Positions 10,701 to 22,383 of a stretch of DNA of 64,000 nt are shown here, in pieces. Below the pieces are notes generated by a model that was not told the DNA's origin, ran no database searches, and saw nothing but the letters and a program-made list of their open reading frames with translations. Source of the DNA: Amborella trichopoda (Eukaryota; Streptophyta; Magnoliopsida; Amborellales; Amborellaceae). The stretch covers positions 4,761,300 to 4,825,299 of the forward strand of contig NW_006499705.1 of NCBI RefSeq assembly GCF_000471905.2, given 5' to 3'. Every line of letters begins with the position of its first letter. Within the stretch, counting starts at the first letter, position 1. The position numbers were made by a program, and so were the translations under genes.

Positions 10701-12755
10701 GAAATTCTTTTTTCACCTACTTCTGTGAAAGGAAAATCCTCAATGGTTTTCATCATGGCTTTAGCAAAATGTTTTTCTTGAGAGAGAAGGAGGTGAAGGT
10801 GGATTTTCTCCATTTGGTTGTTTTTATCCTTGGTAGTGTTTTAAGACCCGGCGGTTTACGATCCGAGTTGCCGATATAGATAGGAATCGGTCAGGACCGA
10901 ACTGATTTTGGGATAGTATGATTCCGGCCTGTTTTCCCCCTAAAACATCCTTATGTAATTTTTTTTTATTTTTTTTATTTTTTAAATGTTGGCTTAGGTC
11001 CCTCTAAATTCCCAACCCATAAACCCTATTTCATCTTTTATTGTATGACATTTATTTTTAATATATTTGGATCACCAATTTGGACTAATCCAAACCCAAT
11101 ATAGATTGCCGATCAACCAATCCATCATGGATTTGTGGTGAACAATCCGCTCACCGATTCGGGTTTTGAAATGCTAATACTTAGTGAGATAAGTTTTACT
11201 TCATTCACCGACAAGAAATTAAGCCTTCTCTCAATAAACATAACAAAATAAAGAAAAGGAATGCAAAAAAAAAAGAAAATGCAATTCCATGAAGGCGTTT
11301 TTTTTTTTTTTCTACCCCTAACTTCATGAGTTTCCATTGATGGGATATTGTTTTTGCAGAGAGTGAGCCAAATGCTAGAACCTCTTAAATTTAGGAGAGG
11401 CCTCAAATTTAGTTGTGACCTAACATACTATGACTTCCTTCAAAGGGTGAAGAGTAATGAGGAAGCAGCCAAAGCCAATGGTACTTGGGATGCACCTCAT
11501 CCTTGGCTTAACCTCTTCATCTCTAGCAAAAACATACAAGAATTTGACAGCAAGGTATTCAACAAAATACTCAAGAATGGGATTGGAGGAAGTATTCTAG
11601 TTTACCCACTCATCAAAAGCAAGTAAGCTTATAATTTGCTCTATTTTAGCTCTTTTTCTTTTTCAAATATTTTTCATTGTTTGGAAAATATTATTTTAAA
11701 GGCTAATAATCCTTTACAAAATTATTTAGGGGATTAAAATATTTCAATTAAGATTAAAATGTTTTTTTTTTTAGTCTCATTTCACTCAAGTACCTCATCA
11801 TTAAGTATTTTTTAAGATGTTTTTTGAAGGGGTACATGAGTGAAATGAAAAATAAAAAATAAATTATCTTATGTTAATTGAGATCTGTTGAATTCTCTTA
11901 CGTTGTTTCTCTTAAGTTGCCTGACTTGAGTTCGGACCCTCTAGAGTTTTTGCTCTAAAACTCTTGTGTCAACCCATATTTCAAAAATCATTGGGCCTAC
12001 TTCAAAATACTCGAGCTGACTCAGAACTGGGGGGTTACAAGTCCAAGTCTAGAACCCTTGAATCCTGTCTAATTCTGACAAGTTCTCATTGGGTTCTTTT
12101 TATTTTTTAAGATAAAAATACCTTGGAGAACCTGTGAACTGGCTTGGAACTGGTGGATGACTAGTTCTACCCTCTGGTCTGATTTTTAAAACACTAGTGT
12201 CAACATCGTTGGCCCAAGCCCTGCCGAAAATGTGGTAGTGAGTACTCAACCCATTGTGAACCCGGAAAAATCCGGCTGGGCCGGTCCGGGCCTGGGCTTA
12301 TGCAATCACAATATATTTTTGTTTCTAAAAACCTTGCAAAAAAAGACCGGCCCGGACCCGAAGCCCGGGGCCCAGCCCAGCCTATTAACACCCCTACTGT
12401 GAACTAATTTTCTTTCACCATTGTGTTCTCCTGCAGGTGGGATCCTCGAATGTCAGTGGTGGTACCAGATAATGAAATTTTCTATCTTGTGGCCTTGCTT
12501 CGCTTTAACAAACCATATCCAGAGGGCCCCTCCCTTCAATCTTTGCTTGCTCAAAACCAAGAAATCATCGATTGTTGCACTAGTAACAACTTCGACTTCA
12601 AGGTCTATATCCCCCACTGCAACTCACAAGATCAATGGAAGGCCCACTTTGGAAATCAATGGTCTCGATTTGTTGAGAGGAAAGCTGCCTTCGATCCGAT
12701 GGCCGTCCTCGCTCCTGGCCAAAGAATATTCCCTAGGGTTCAATCTTCACAGTGA
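7748..12755 (+). CDS. CKX: Cytokinin dehydrogenase (cytokinin oxidase), CKX7-like
   Basis: This enzyme oxidatively removes the side chain of isoprenoid cytokinins, using FAD. Four exons join in frame: 7748-8485, 9153-9428, 11360-11622 and 12437-12755, giving 531 aa, a normal length for the family. All introns are GT-AG. Residues 92-94 are GHS, where the His (93) is the covalent FAD attachment site in the family. SWTDFL (164-169) holds the catalytic Asp (167). The FAD-domain run [17 protein letters not shown] follows. The C-terminal HFG, FDP and PGQ-IF motifs are in exon 4. The ATG at 7748 has A at -3. The N-terminus is Q/P-rich with no hydrophobic signal, and it opens MIVFSDRF, like Arabidopsis CKX7 (MIAYIEPYF) as I recall it. 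That and the text [11 protein letters not shown] suggest the cytosolic CKX7 group; a CKX6-like member is the alternative. Odd points: Cys before GHS (GCGHS) and NGC where NGW is usual. Intron 1 is a CT minisatellite. Confidence 0.95.
8486..9152 (+). repeat. CKX intron 1: CT-rich minisatellite
   Basis: Nearly the whole 667-base intron is made of two degenerate repeat units. The first part (about 8486-8690) has three copies of a unit of roughly 70-95 bases with the core TTTCTCAATTTACTTTCTTG and an end TTTGTGTTCTAG. The second part (about 8700-9120) has six or seven copies of a 60-75-base unit holding TATGTGATGTAAACATTGTTG and a (CT)n tail that often ends in CTAG. Each CT tail plus AG resembles a plant 3' splice site. 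The true acceptor is the AG at 9151-9152, fixed by the reading frame. Confidence 0.8.
9600..9840 (-). mobile_element. MITE family B copy in CKX intron 2
   Basis: It shares the ordered landmarks of the other family B copies in this window (GGATCTATGAA, a GACGG block, TATTTTTAGAGCTTGAAAT, and a TAAGGCTTTACTTG end) in inverse orientation. It is degenerate and its exact ends are unclear. It lies between exons 2 and 3 of CKX. Confidence 0.55.
10126..10294. other. Assembly gap (N) in CKX intron 2
   Basis: There are 169 unknown bases, followed directly by AGAGAGAGAG. A microsatellite probably caused the gap. No exon is missing, since exon 2 joins exon 3 in frame with family consensus. Confidence 0.95.
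10834..11176. mobile_element. hAT-like MITE (family F) in CKX intron 2
   Basis: The termini are inverted repeats: TAGTGTTTTAAGACCCG at the left, and the reverse complement TAGCATTTCAAAACCCG at the right. Flanking 8-mers ATCCTTGG (10826-10833) and ATACTTAG (11177-11184) match at 6 of 8 positions, as expected for an old hAT-type target-site duplication. It is 343 bases, with no coding capacity. Confidence 0.65.
12231..12400. mobile_element. GC-rich MITE fragment in CKX intron 3
   Basis: A GC-rich stretch with CCGGGCC-type repeats ends in ATTAACACCCCTAC, the inverse of the usual hAT-MITE start TAGGGGTGTTAAT. It lies inside intron 3 of CKX (11623-12436) within an otherwise AT-rich region. The left end is not clear. 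Confidence 0.4.
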
Positions 12756-12797
12756 AATCACTGCATGCCTTTACGCTATTTGTGTTTTAAAAGGGAC

Positions 12798-13010
12798 CTA
12801 CTAGTTACCTTTGACAAAAAGAAGTCGCAATCACTCTTGGTGATTAGGCGTGAAATTGGACGGTTTGGAGTAAGCCATTTATGGGGTGTAAAGTTCAAGT
12901 AAAATTCTCTTGGACTTTGTTACATACTCTAAATTGTTGGATTTGACATCTAATGGCTAGAAGTGATTGTGACCTGATCTGAATATAAATAATCTTATAT
13001 CATATAAACC
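12798..13010. mobile_element. MITE family C copy just after the CKX stop codon
   Basis: This is a nearly palindromic element of about 210 bases. The left arm reads GTCGCAATCACTCTTGGTGA and the right arm ends AGTGATTGTGACC, the inverse of the left. Family C copies elsewhere have the form GACTATTTAC, GTACAAAGTGGTCACAATC, spacer, then the inverse. It starts about 40 bases after the CKX stop and so probably forms part of the 3' UTR. Confidence 0.55.
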
Positions 13011-13073
13011 CTTTCAAAATGCTTCAACCAAAGCTATCGTGCCATCACTAGTGCTTTCAGCCCTCTCAATGCA

Positions 13074-13079
13074 AATAAA
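13074..13079 (+). promoter_or_regulatory. Possible polyadenylation signal of CKX
   Basis: AATAAA lies 319 bases after the CKX stop. Plant poly(A) signals are loose, so this is only the best canonical match downstream of the gene. Confidence 0.3.
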
Positions 13080-13351
13080 GGATAAGATCAAGACCACCAA
13101 TCACACATTAAGCCATGGAGTATTGGATGTGGACTATCATTAAGGGGTTAATCATGAAGTAGTTGGGAGGATTAATAGCTAAATTTTGGTTGGGTAATTT
13201 GTCGAAATTGAATATTTCATCCTTTCTTTTTTTCCTCTCAAGATATTCTGGTAAAGTGAGTCCCAAAAATGCACAAAATATGTGAGGAAAAAAAAAGTGT
13301 TCTTTGGATGGTACTTAATGGATTCTTCATGGCATTTAAGTAAGTTTGAAT

Positions 13352-13685
13352 CCGTGTTTTAAAACCCAGCAATTTCCGATCCGAACCGCTGATTCGGATG
13401 GGCCTCAATCAAGACAAAGTACTTCTGGGATGGTATGTGGCTCGATTCCCCCCCTCCCCCCATGTATATAAATTTTATGTTTTAAGCTTATTTCATATTG
13501 TTTTAGGTCCCCTTTATGTCTCCACCCTATAAACTTTTAAAATTGTGAGTTTATTCCATTTATATTTTGACATTTCTTTAGATCATCAATTCAGATTGAT
13601 CCAGACTCACTCTTGATCACCTAGCGATCCGATAATGATATGTGGGTGAATGATCTTCCCCACCTATCCGAGTTTTGAAATGCTG
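13352..13685. mobile_element. hAT-like MITE (family F)
   Basis: The left end CCGTGTTTTAAAACCCAG and right end CCGAGTTTTGAAATGCTG are imperfect inverted repeats. Flanking 8-mers GTTTGAAT (13344-13351) and GTCTTAAT (13686-13693) match at 6 of 8. It is 334 bases, close in size to the copy in CKX intron 2. Confidence 0.65.
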
Positions 13686-14072
13686 GTCTTAATGAATTGA
13701 AAGTGGTTTTAGGGCTTAATTAGGTGACTTAGACTTATTGTCTTGGACTTCGAATCCCATGCTTACAAAGCAAAAAACGACCTTCTTGTTACTAACATGC
13801 TTACTCCGGAGTATACTTTATAAATATACTCCATACTCCACTTGATTTTCAAAACGTGAATTTCTCACTAGTTGTTTTGCTGGTACTATGATATACTTGG
13901 ATAATTGTGTGGAAAAGGTGCCCAAGGCTTTTTAGGGTTGTGCTCAAGCTTTGCTCTAAGTTGATTGGTAATTAAAAAAGCCTCAATGTCATGATCTTGA
14001 TTTGAAATTTATGGATTTGAGTAAAAAGATGATTTTAAGCTCTAAAAATAGTGTATTTTGTAACATACTATT

Positions 14073-14487
14073 TATAGAAGAAAGTTTATATAAAGTTGCA
14101 ATCTTAAAATGTAGAATTACAGATGCACTTCAAAAATCCATCGGAAAATATTGTTTTAATGTTGAAGAACCCTCTAATCATTCATCTCGACATTGAGATG
14201 TACGAATGTTAAAAAAAATAAAAAAGATTTTGAATCTCAGAAATAGTGCATCTTGCAACACATTATCTAGATCGTTCATTTTCAAGATTTTCATATGTTT
14301 ATAGATCTACTTGAGTTTAACGATTTTTAGAGTTTCAAATTTATAATTGGAGATGAAAATAGATTTTAAGATAATCTTAAGAAATTTTTATACCAAAATT
14401 ATATATTATGATAAATTTTGGAGGTGCACCTTGATTGAATTGTTTAATGTTGCAACCTTATAGAAACCACACCCTTATTTATATATG
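14073..14487 (+). mobile_element. MITE family B, best-preserved copy
   Basis: It is about 415 bases. The left end reads AAGTTTATATAAGGTTGCAA; the inverse of the right end reads GGTTTCTATAAGGTTGCAAC. The inverted arms extend about 60 bases. The middle carries CATCTCGACATTGAGATG and CATTATCTAGATCGTTCATTT. No coding capacity. The superfamily is not settled because I could not fix the target duplication. Confidence 0.75.
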
Positions 14488-15489
14488 GTCTATTTACTTT
14501 GTAACACATCACTTATAGCAATTATATATACTGTGCATTTCAAGTTTCCATAGATTCATCAAATCTACACCATTTTATAGCTTCAATTTTCATAGTCAGG
14601 AACGGAAAGCTATTGCAGGTCATCGTACGGATTTTTGGCACCATACTTCGTTACTTCATCTTCCTAATGGGGTTTTGAGATATGGTGTTACATTTTATCT
14701 AAAGCCTTGGTCTTATGCTAATTGAATATCATTAAAGGGTTCCAATGACCGCACAAAATCATTAGAGGGGAAAAGATTTCATTTTCCAATGCAATATTTA
14801 CTTTTAGATTTCATTTTGCAAAAGTACATGCTTAAAATTTTCATTAAAATTTGCCAAATTACCACTTTATTTTGGTAATTTGGCCCACTTAAGTGGCTCA
14901 AGCTACATTACAAAAATGCTCATTGTTGTTCACGGTGCGAACATGGAACTATTGATAACCCTAAACAAACATAGGTATTTTAATCATCTGGCTGCTCTAT
15001 TTTTCCAGCCTTAAACAATCATGGGTACTCTTATAATGTGATCCAAGCTACTTAAGTGAGCCAAATTATCAAAACATCCCTAGTTGTTCAAGGTTTTGGA
15101 CCTTAATAGGATTAATTCCAAAATTATTAATAATGTCATTTTATGGAGATACTTTTGTGAAAAGAATTTTTTTTTAAAAAAAATATAATAATAATTTGAA
15201 CCCTGCATTTGAAAATGAGATATTTTGATCCTTTATTGTTTTTTATAAGATTATTTGAATTTTTTAATAAAGGTCATTATCATTCTTAGCCATCAAAAAA
15301 TATATAAGACCGTTGATCTTTAGTACTGAAAGATCCAAATCATCCTTAGCCATCATATGTGAAAATCGGGTGGTTGAGAATGCACCATTCATCGCATCAA
15401 AATCCAACAAAATTTGTGCAAAACTTTGTGACACACCTAGCCTAGCAATTTCATATTTGATGACTAAAGATGATTTGGATAAAAAAAAC
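14488..15489. other. Intergenic stretch, no gene seen
   Basis: AT-rich sequence. The text GTGGCTCAAGCTAC at about 14892 and GTGATCCAAGCTACTTAAGTG at about 15038 may be arms of a worn repeat. No supported gene. Confidence 0.4.
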
Positions 15490-15740
15490 AAAACCAAGCC
15501 CTAGAATTACACTTTGTAACATATTATTTGGATCATCCATGTATTATATTTTTAAGTGTATACGGATCTGCTTGATGTGCACTATTTTTTCAACTTTAAA
15601 CTTCATAATTAGGAGCAGAAAAGGGTTTTCATATCATTGTAAGATTTCTTGTACTGTAAGTGCATTTTCAAACGGAATTTGCAAGTACACCTTATTTCAA
15701 TTGTTTAAGGTGGAAATCTTATTCAAAACTCACCAAAAAA
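15490..15740 (+). mobile_element. MITE family B, partial copy (right half)
   Basis: It starts at the internal CACTTTGTAACATATTATTTGG block and runs to the right terminus near ATTGTTTAAGGTGGAAATC. The left half is absent. Confidence 0.55.
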
Positions 15741-16949
15741 AAAAATAGAAGTTAGAACTTGCTAATACTAATTCATGTTCTTTCTATTCTCCATTTTCAT
15801 TAGCCATAGTACAAGCAGTTACATTGCAAAGTACATCAAGATATCCTTTATAAGTCTGGAAGCCTCTCACTTATTCTGTTAACATAATTGAAAGATACCA
15901 AAAGAAATTAGATAGGTTATCTTTCATATTTTTAAACTATATTTATTTTTCAGAAAATTATTGTTGTCAAAGAATATCGTACAAATGATCAATATAAACT
16001 GACTTCGGATAGTTGGGATAAAACTTGAATGATGATGACACATAAACACATGCATACATATATACTTAGAAACATACATGTACATGCACATTGCATACTC
16101 ACAAAGCAACACTTTGATACAACAGCAATGGGTTTGTGGATGTGAATTTGGCAATTCTACATAGGACTGCAAATGGGTGGGGTCTACTCTAAGCCACCAG
16201 GCTCCAAACTCTAGACCCGGACCCTTTGGTCGGGTCAAGGTTGGAAATATTATTTAAAAAATTGCTCAAAATGCACCTAACTTATTAGCTATTGAATCTC
16301 TCACCCAATTTTAACCATTCCATCTTATGATTGTGCATATTAAAGGGCTTTTTAAGATTAAATAATTCATCCTGTTTTAACCAACATTCAACCCAAAAAA
16401 TAATAGTTAGGTAGTTTTTCTACGACACCTCGGTGAAGTCTAGGGACAACTTGATTCCGGGCCATTCTTGAGAAAAGTTAACCTCTGTGGAGTAATGGGA
16501 TTAAGGATCAACCAATTTTTATCATATTGTAGTGGAGCATTGTGATGGAAATAAGAATTGAGTTTATTGCATTAAGCACCTGAAATTTTGAGATAACAAT
16601 GGAGAACTAGTGAACCACAATTTGTTGAGGATCATTCGACACCCGTGGTAGAATTTCCAAGAAAAGTTAATCAATTCTGACAAAAACATGAAGAGAAGCA
16701 TGACATAAAGATCAGGAGGTTTAAATTGGCCATAAACCACTAAACCTCGTGTAAGGATCAATCAGGTTTGAACCAGATAACTTTTAGCATCAAAGTGTCA
16801 AGAAAATCATGGGTTCGGAAATTTTTGGGTTCTTTATGACCCAGTGGAGATTTTATTGTGATCTAGTGCTTATGGTCATCATTGTCTAAAGATCAAAGTT
16901 TCAGTTGAATACAGAAGAAAAGCCACTCAAGAGTGATGAGCTTCGAAAT

Positions 16950-17195
16950 TCTTTCTAAAGGTGTTAATGGGATGGTGTCAGTAGAAATAAAAATCTTTCT
17001 AAAGGTGTTAATGGGATGATGTCAGTAGGAATGAAAATCTTTCTAAAAGTGTTAATGGAATGGTGTCAGTAGAAATGAAAACCACAACGTGATAACTAAG
17101 GTGTGAAGGTGCTACCACGCCAACCCCTTTCTATTTTGAAACTAGTAGGGTGTGAAGGTGCTACCACCCCAACCCCTTTCTATTTTGAGTTTCAA
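16950..17195. repeat. Two adjacent short tandem arrays
   Basis: First array (about 16952-17085): three copies of a unit of about 49 bases with the core TCTTTCTAAAGGTGTTAATG. Second array (about 17100-17192): two copies of a unit of about 52 bases with GTGTGAAGGTGCTACCAC and CCAACCCCTTTCTATTTTGA. Neither is coding. Confidence 0.8.
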
Positions 17196-19040
17196 AATAG
17201 AGTTGTGATATGATAACTCCAAGTCTCCCATCTTTGGCGGCATTCCAACAAAATAGCACCATTTGACTGGAGGATCTACGGTTAGAAATCTTATAGCGAC
17301 TGCAACAAGCTTATCAACTTCAACTTACTTATTTATCCAAAAAAAACTTCAACTTACTTTAAATGATTATAAAGCCACAGGTCACTTCGAAGAAGAGAGT
17401 GCAATAGTGAGACAACCAAATTTTCCACAGAGGCAATACTGTCAAATCGGTTTTTAGAAAATACTCACGCTGCAAAATTTTAACAACTCCGCCATGCCTT
17501 TTCAAAATTTAATTTAAATAAGATCTCTCGTTTCCGGCGTACATGTTGAAAATGAATACATTTATGTGCCATCAATATATTATCCAGTATTGCTCGTATA
17601 CAAAAGTTGACTGGGATCCTGAAAATATTAATTTGCCAGACTTTTTTAGCCTAGTTGCACGAACTTTGCCTATAATTTTGTATAAAACTTATTGAGGGGT
17701 TTATTGCCCTAATATCTTGCAATGTCTCAATGGACTGTTCATTTGGGATCAAGGCAATAAAAGTGAAATTAATTGTTTCATTAATCCTTTCCCTTTTAAA
17801 AATTAGATCAAGCAAATCATGTCTTAGAATGTTCTGATAAAATTGGAAAAAGGCCGTAGGTTTGTCTATTTGTTGTCTGGACCTGGTGCTTTATCCCTAA
17901 GTAGTGGAGACACCGTATAATATATGCCCCTCAATTTTGGTTTTAATGGTAGGTGCTTCCAAGTGACATGCTAAAATATGGACCACACGGGTCAGGTCTA
18001 AGATATGAACCCTAGGGTAAAGCTCCCTTAGTATTGGGACATGCTCCACAAGAGCAATTACTATATCCTTACTCCCTTAGATAAATGACCTAGCTAAGAG
18101 AATTGTTCAATGTAGATTTTGAGATCCATTTTAACATCACCAAATGAGTATTTTCTAAATAAAGATGATAGATTTTGAGTTTGTAAGCATTTAGATCTAC
18201 TATCCAACCATTAGAAATCTTTGCTCAATTACGGGAATGTTTTCTTTCCAATAATGTATGAGGTTGGTTGCGAGGTTGAGTAGGTTGGAAATGGGCCAAG
18301 TCGAGCCTAGGTCAACCTAAACCCGGACCCAATCCACCTAGGGTTAGGTTAGACCCCAACCCGGGTAGGTCCAACTAAATTGGACTGGGACCTCTCCCCT
18401 TGGTCGGGTGGAGTCTAAGTCTAGAAATTAAAAAAAAATTAAAAATTATGTTATATATTTTATATTACATATGTATTATAAATTTATATATACCTTACAC
18501 ATATAACTACCAATACACATTGACCCAATTATTTAGTCCATTCTTGGGGTTAGACTCACCAGGTTTCAAGCCAAAGTTAGAAACTGACTCGGCTGATTAA
18601 ATGGCATGATTCATCTAAGTCTAAAAAGAAAATACATCGATTTCAAAAGGTATGGTTTATATACGGTTGCAATATTACTTCAAGAAATAAAGTTATAATA
18701 TTCTACCCCTCATTTTAGTTAAACAATATAGTTTTAACACATTTTTTAATACAATATCAAAATGTAGCACTCTTTTAACTATGGGAAATGAACACAATCC
18801 AAATAAAATGGAGATTATAGATTCGTGCAACCTTATTTGTACAAAGCCACAACCTTAATATACACTTTTGTTGTTTCAAGACTTAAACCAGTTTAGCCCC
18901 AATTTTAGGATTAATTATCCAGACCGAGACCGGATCCCCAATAACTTAAAAGAGAATCAGAGTCTAAGACCCAGTCACCATTTTTTGGAACATAAGTTTC
19001 TCTAGTTATGGTCATCAAGATAAGAGACATAGGACGAATG
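17196..19040. other. Intergenic stretch with worn GGTC/GACC-rich repeats
   Basis: No gene is supported. At about 18250-18600 there is a stretch rich in GGTTGG, AACCC and GGTCC words like the GGGTGGCAA MITEs elsewhere, but its ends are not clear. Confidence 0.4.
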
Positions 19041-19094
19041 AGATTTTCAAAACCCGGATTATCTGCTGGGCCTCCACTTCATCGATCCAAATTG

Positions 19095-19220
19095 GTCAGA
19101 TCAATAATTCGAACCACCTGAATCATGTGAAATCGGTTAAAAGATCATTATTATCATCATCAATTCGGACCACCCGAATCATGTAAAATCGGTTAAAAGA
19201 TCATTATTATCATCATCTGA
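19095..19220. repeat. Two-copy tandem repeat ending in a TCATCATC run
   Basis: Two copies of a unit of about 61 bases share AATCATGTGAAATCGGTTAA and GATCATTATTATCATCATC. The TCATCATC run and the following TATTTGGGATCAGCTACA (to about 19290) look like the 3' end of an RTE-like LINE on the minus strand. Confidence 0.65.
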
Positions 19221-19531
19221 GTTTTATCTTAAGTATTTGGGATCAGCTACATAAATCATGTCCATCAATCTGATCTATAGCATCAAAATTCATGAAATGA
19301 ATGTGGCGAAAGTTTTACGCTTATTGTCAAGGCCTTTTTCTAGACTTAGGATCGGATAGACTATTGAGAAGTTTAAAATCATTTAAAGTTCTTAAAATAA
19401 TATTATCAAGCGGTTCAAGAGGGAACCCAAATCACCCACCTACCAATGGATGGGCACATACTGAATAGCCAAATTGTGAAATACTTGTTTAGCTAAAAGA
19501 TTCATCACTCCGCCCACTTGGTGTCCATGTT

Positions 19532-19842
19532 TACGGGTGGCAACGGGTCCAACCTGAAATCGGAACTGGATCCTATTGGACTTGATCCAAAAACAAAAAT
19601 AAAAAAATAATTAAATATATTTCAATGTTATGTTAAATAGATATATGTATTATTTAAATATCATAATTAAATATATATAACTATATTTAATTAAATATTA
19701 TTTTTATATATTTAATATTATTTAAATAATAACATTATTTAGGTCAAGTTGATATAGATCTTGACTACTCAAATAAGATTCGAATCCATTTTTTTAACCT
19801 ATACCCAGATTCGGTTTGGGTCCGAATCTATTGCCACCCCTA
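19532..19842. mobile_element. hAT-like MITE with GGGTGGCAA termini
   Basis: The left end ACGGGTGGCAACGGGTCC and the right end TCTATTGCCACCCCTA are inverted repeats. The interior is AT-rich. I saw no convincing target duplication. Confidence 0.5.
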
Positions 19843-20054
19843 TGACCACGATACTTGTCACCACCAAATCACATCCACGATTTCTAGAGACAAGACACTT
19901 AGTTGTCAACGTGTCTCGTTTACTTTCTACTTATCTATTGCAAGGATAACACCATGCTTTAAATTAAAAGATATAGATCAAGTATCAAACAATTATGGTG
20001 AATTCAATGCTGTCAAAGTAGGCATTGATCTTGCTATTAAACTCAATTGTTTTT

Positions 20055-20555
20055 GGTGAAAGGTTTCTATACTTTTTCTACAACATAAAAGATCTGTGAT
20101 TTTTCTGGCAACCAGCCATTCAATTTTGATCAAGTGAGTCACTTATCGTTTGATTCTAGATTCGATGTTTTAGAGTATTTTATTTTTAATTTTTTTTTAT
20201 ACAAATTGTATGAATATGAAATTTGGTACATGTCATCTTTTCATTGAGGCCCACCTACGAAAAATATTAAAGATAATGTTTTGATAAAATATAATAACTG
20301 GAATACCTTTGAGCCTTTTAGGAGTATCTTGGTTATTTTATTTTATTAGAAATACTTTTTAATATTTTTTACAAGTGTAAATTTAATAGAGGATTGGATA
20401 TCCAAAATTTGGTATCAAAATATTTTATATAAAAAAAATAGTATAGAGACGTGACATTGTGATTGGAGCAATCTTAGCCCTCCATTCAAAATGGATGGTT
20501 AGATAAAGGGAATTATATATATTTTATGTTGTAGGGGAAGCATAGAAAGCTTGCC
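20055..20555. mobile_element. MULE-like MITE (family A), full-length copy
   Basis: About 500 bases with inverted ends: the left GGTTTCTATACTTTTTCTAC, and the inverse of the right GCTTTCTATGCTTCCCCTAC. The interior matches the 58487-58995 copy in order. Flanks TTGTTTTTG and TTGTTTTGC suggest a worn target duplication of about 9 bases. Confidence 0.7.
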
Positions 20556-20599
20556 TTGTTTTGCACTCCAAATTGAAAATGATTTGGCACTGCTTGTAA

Positions 20600-20930
20600 A
20601 TGCTATTTAAGGGTATTGTAGAACTCCACATGGTTGCCATTAACTGCCATCACAGACTCTCAGACCATAAATGAAGTGTTTCCAACATCTATCCCAAAGC
20701 CAACATGGTAGTTGATATACTTGCCAAGAACAGGGAATTTGTTTCTGCTATCACAGTTGGGTATTCTAGACTGTCAGATTTTATATCTTTATATTTACTT
20801 CATGATTTGGCTCAATTGACCTATGATATAGTTGTAACACTATGATTTGTATCTTATCTATTTTTATTTAATGAAAAACAAGTAGGGCCTTCGCCCCTAC
20901 TGATTTACCCAAAAAAGAAAAAGTATCAAA
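20600..20930 (+). mobile_element. LINE (L1-like) 3' end with RNase H fragment
   Basis: A short frame reads YPKANMVVDILAKN (about 20695-20735), matching the end of the RNase H domain in plant L1-type elements (H-x-x-N-x-x-A-D-x-L-A). It continues to a 3' tail, GTAGGGCCTTCGCCCCTACT, then GATTTACCC and an A-rich end. It is strongly 5'-truncated. Confidence 0.65.
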
Positions 20931-21394
20931 ATGTTCATAACTTGTGAGTATTTTGGTAAATTGCCATACATCTATCATGAGATGTCAAAAATTTCAATTA
21001 AAATACCCTCAACTTTCTCAACATATAAAAATCTCAGGAGTCCAATTCGTACCCACTGATTTATTAGAACTCAGCAGTTTGTTGAGTCTGGGGCAAAACC
21101 CTAGGAACAAACTGAGTCTCACCTGTTCCAAAATTTTAATGCTATTTTTTTCAAGACTCAGCCGCGTCTGTCACGAGTCTCTAACAGACTCGGACAAGTC
21201 CCGGCTTGCACTCCGTAGACTTTGATTTGGAGCTTTGGTATTTCTTAGTCGCTAAAGACTTGACGAGTCAACTCAACTCGGACAAAGTTCCTTGCGTGGT
21301 GGACTTAGATAAACGTTTTCCTTGCCTTGGTGTATATCAATCTTAAAATATTTTCAACAAAGAGTACATTTTATGAAAGCTTTATTATAGAAAT

Positions 21395-21615
21395 GTATGC
21401 ATTTACTTTTAATACAAGAATGCCACAATCATCATTGACCGTTAGATTTGATATCGGGTGGTTGAGGTTGTGTCATTCTTTGAGCACAAAGTCCAAAACA
21501 AAAATTTTTGAATGTTATGACACACTTTCATATATTGAATTTTACATCCAATAGTTAAAAGTCATTATGACCTTTTTATACAGAAAATAAACAATGTCAT
21601 AGTATACAATCCCGC
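21395..21615. mobile_element. MITE family C copy
   Basis: The left arm ATTTACTTTTAATACAAGAA, CCACAATCATCATTGACCG and the right arm AAAAGTCATTATGACC, AATGTCATAGTATACAATCCC are inverse to each other, with the usual TTGTGTCATTC spacer. Confidence 0.6.
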
Positions 21616-21647
21616 TTTATATTTGAAGGAAAATTTAGGAAAGAAAA

Positions 21648-22026
21648 AAGTTTATATAAGGTTGCAACCTTAAAATTTAGAATTAATGGTTCACCTCAAA
21701 AATCCAGAAAAAAGGTTGTTGGATGTTGGAAAACCATCTAATTGATCATCTCGACATCGAGATGTATGAATATGAAAAGAAAAAAAGAGTTCGAGTCCGC
21801 AAAATAGTGTATTTTTCAACAAATTATCTGGACCGGCCATTTTCAAGATTTTCATGTATTTATAGATGTACTTTATTTTAACTATTTTTAGAGTTTAAAA
21901 TTTTATAATTAGACCCAAAGATAGATTCTTAAACCATTTTTTATACTAAATTATATTTATGATAAAATTAGAGGTGCGCCTTAATTGGATAGTTTAAAGG
22001 TGCAACGTTAGGCAAACCACACCCTT
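21648..22026 (+). mobile_element. MITE family B copy
   Basis: Left end AAAGTTTATATAAGGTTGC and right end GGCAAACCACACCCTT match the 14073 copy. Internal CATCTCGACATCGAGATG is kept. About 380 bases. Confidence 0.7.
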
Positions 22027-22383
22027 CAGGTAAAGATACACCAAACTTTGGAGGAGAAACTATTCATGAGACCGGCTTTGTCACAAAAATTTAAAGAGTC
22101 CGATTTCGAAAGAGAGATGCAACTTTCCTAACATTTTTAGTACAATTGAGAGATCACATAACATCGGCCAATGTTTAGGGATTATACACATTTTTTAATG
22201 TTGGTTTCGTTAAGGACCCGAGTGTTTTAGAAAATTTTGATCAGATTCGAGAATTCCCAATCTAGGATATTGTCTGGGGTCTTAGCGGAAGTGTTGTCAA
22301 GCCTCATGGTGAAGTCTCTACTCCATTCTGACCAAAAAGGCAAAAGAATAGGGCCCAAATACCCACTGACATACCTTTTTTTT

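Noticed and set aside
13735-13765. B-box-like GACTTCGAATCCCATG
   Set aside because: No partner A box at the right spacing, and no tRNA fold.
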